Origin: Allobosea sp. TND4EK4
GTDB lineage: Bacteria > Pseudomonadota > Alphaproteobacteria > Rhizobiales > Beijerinckiaceae
Direction: 5' to 3'
Length of the DNA: 64,000 nt
NCBI RefSeq assembly: GCF_900156025.1
Contig: NZ_FTMO01000002.1
Coordinates: 186,001 to 250,000, forward strand
Under the pieces are notes generated by a model. That model was not told the DNA's origin, searched no databases, and was given only the letters and a program-made list of their open reading frames with translations. A program made the translations under genes and the position numbers. This document shows positions 62,918 to 64,000 of this stretch, one piece after another. The first letter of the stretch is position 1, and each line of letters opens with the position of its first letter.

Positions 62918-63706
62918 ATGACCGACGCACCGGCGCCCGACAGCCGCTTCGCCAGCAAGATCTTTGCCTCGCCCAACCATGGCGAGCGCAAGCACGCCGA
63001 CGGCACGCCCGGCCGGCGGCCGGACATGCTGATCCTGCACTACACCGGCATGCCGGTCGCGGGCGAAGCGCTGCAATGGCTGTGCAACCCGGTCTCGCAG
63101 GTGTCCTCGCACTATTTCGTCTTCGAGAACGGCCACACGCTCCAGCTCGTGCCGGAGGGCCGCCGCGCCTGGCATGCCGGCGCTTCGCACTGGGCCGGCG
63201 AGGCCGACATCAACTCCTGCTCGATCGGCATCGAAATCGCCAATCCGGGCCATCCCGGCGGCCTGCCCGATTTCCCCGAAGAGCAGCTCGTTGCGACGCT
63301 GAACCTCTGCCGCGACATCTGCGAGCGCTGGTCCATTCCTCCCGAGCGCGTGCTGGCCCATTCCGACATCGCGCCGGGCCGCAAGATCGACCCCGGCGAG
63401 AAATTCCCGTGGCGGCGCTTCGCCGAAGCCGGCATCGGCCTGTGGACCCAGCCCGCCCCGATCCGCGGCGGGCGCTATTTCAGCAAGGGCGATGCCGGCC
63501 AGCCCGTCGAGGCACTGCAGGCGATGTTCGCGATGCTGGGCTACGGCATCGCGGTCGATGGCCTGTTCGATGAGAAGACCGAAGCGGTGGTCGCCGCCTT
63601 CCAGCGCCATTGGCGGCAGGAAAAGGTGGACGGAGTGGCGGATGCCTCGACGATCACCACCCTGCGCGATCTGCTGGCGACGAGCGCATCCTCCCGGATC
63701 GCGTGA
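62918..63706 (+). CDS. N-acetylmuramoyl-L-alanine amidase, AmiD-like
   Basis: Zinc amidase that cuts the bond between MurNAc and the stem peptide, acting on peptidoglycan fragments. The 262-residue protein has an Amidase_2 domain (about 20-165) with zinc ligands in LILHYTGM (H41), a central GASHWAGEADINSCSIGIEIANP region and AHSDIAPGRKIDPG, then a C-terminal PG_binding_1 domain (about 185-255). Unlike E. coli AmiD there is no lipobox or signal peptide visible, so a cytoplasmic AmpD-like recycling role is possible. It lacks its own clear ribosome site and is probably coupled to the DjlA-like gene. Confidence 0.92.
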   Translation: MTDAPAPDSRFASKIFASPNHGERKHADGTPGRRPDMLILHYTGMPVAGEALQWLCNPVSQVSSHYFVFENGHTLQLVPEGRRAWHAGASHWAGEADINSCSIGIEIANPGHPGGLPDFPEEQLVATLNLCRDICERWSIPPERVLAHSDIAPGRKIDPGEKFPWRRFAEAGIGLWTQPAPIRGGRYFSKGDAGQPVEALQAMFAMLGYGIAVDGLFDEKTEAVVAAFQRHWRQEKVDGVADASTITTLRDLLATSASSRIA

Positions 63707-63806
63707 ACGCGCCATAACGACCGGTTATCCGACAAAAGGAGCAACGGTCGCTTAACGGCTGATGACTAGCGTCGTTGGGTCAACCCGGCAGCCGGAGAAC
63801 GACTGC

Positions 63807-64000
63807 TTGAACAACCTTTCTGTCAGTCACAGCCCGGCGCTTCCGAATGGCCTGAACCCCGGCGCGATCGGCGCGTGGGAATGCCGTCTGGCCGGCGACG
63901 TGCTGTCCTGGACAGATGGCGTCTACGACATCTTCGGACTGCGGCGCGGCGCCAGGATCCACCGGCCCGATATGCTCGATCTCTACGAGGAGCGCTCCCG
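63807..64000 (+). CDS. PAS-like signalling protein, N-terminal part only
   Basis: The window ends 65 codons into this frame. From a TTG start at 63807, with GGAG nine bases upstream, the product begins LNNLSVSHSPALPNGLNPGA and continues with GAWECRLAGDVLSWTDGVYDIFGLRRGARIHRPDMLDLY, which resembles the first strands and helices of a PAS sensor domain. Such PAS domains usually precede a GGDEF, EAL or histidine kinase output domain, but nothing of the output is visible here. Confidence 0.65.
   Translation, partial: MNNLSVSHSPALPNGLNPGAIGAWECRLAGDVLSWTDGVYDIFGLRRGARIHRPDMLDLYEERS

Overview
This 64 kb window is chromosomal DNA from a GC-rich alphaproteobacterium, most likely of the order Hyphomicrobiales (a Bosea-like organism is plausible; genus is inference). 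The evidence is a circularly permuted two-piece tmRNA, an alphaproteobacterial SspB, an alphaproteobacterial division/cell-wall (dcw) cluster in the order mraZ to ftsZ-lpxC-bamD-recN, a CtrA-type TTAA-N7-TTAA site inside that cluster, betaine-lipid genes btaBA, and short palindromic intergenic repeats typical of the order. Almost every base is coding; no prophage, transposase, CRISPR array or tRNA was seen.

Layout. 1-2.7 kb (minus): end of the window cuts hflK; folA, a GNAT acetyltransferase and thyA form a folate/dTMP group. 2.9-5.8 kb (plus): tmRNA, sspB, fumC, a DUF4169 protein and a ribbon-helix-helix protein. 5.9-9.5 kb: a large AsmA-family protein. 9.7-14 kb: FAD-linked oxidase, hotdog thioesterase, and btaA-btaB with a Pho-box-like direct repeat upstream. 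14.2-21.5 kb: msrB, uvrD-type helicase with a clear terminator, a hicAB toxin-antitoxin pair, a diguanylate cyclase, a divergent HxlR/SDR pair, a VOC protein and prmA. 21.5-26.6 kb: two small unknown genes with palindromes upstream, an aminopeptidase P, an araC-azlC-azlD operon and a small secreted Gly/His-rich protein. 26.5-33.1 kb: ligA, DUF2189, a 24-residue membrane microprotein, a DEAD-box helicase and an MBL-fold hydrolase. 33.1-57.9 kb (all minus): recN, bamD, lpxC, ftsZ, ftsA, ftsQ, ddlB, murB, murC, murG, ftsW, nhaA, murD, mraY, murF, murE, ftsI, ftsL, rsmH, mraZ. 58.1-64 kb: MraZ boxes, ohrR/ohr with an operator-promoter, an alpha/beta hydrolase, the RNase P RNA, a lytic transglycosylase, a DjlA-like co-chaperone, an AmiD-like amidase and the start of a PAS-like protein.

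The centre of the window is a continuous envelope and division programme: peptidoglycan precursor synthesis (murB-F, ddlB, mraY, murG), septal synthesis (ftsW, ftsI, ftsL, ftsQ), the Z-ring (ftsA, ftsZ), lipid A (lpxC) and outer-membrane assembly (bamD). The least ordinary points are a NhaA Na+/H+ antiporter placed between murD and ftsW; a repeat array matching MraZ boxes upstream of mraZ; a perfect CtrA box just upstream of ddlB-ftsQAZ; a HicA whose natural start position carries ATA and a HicB without a DNA-binding domain; and several very small genes. I found no clearly new multi-gene system; the leads are regulatory and small-protein ones.
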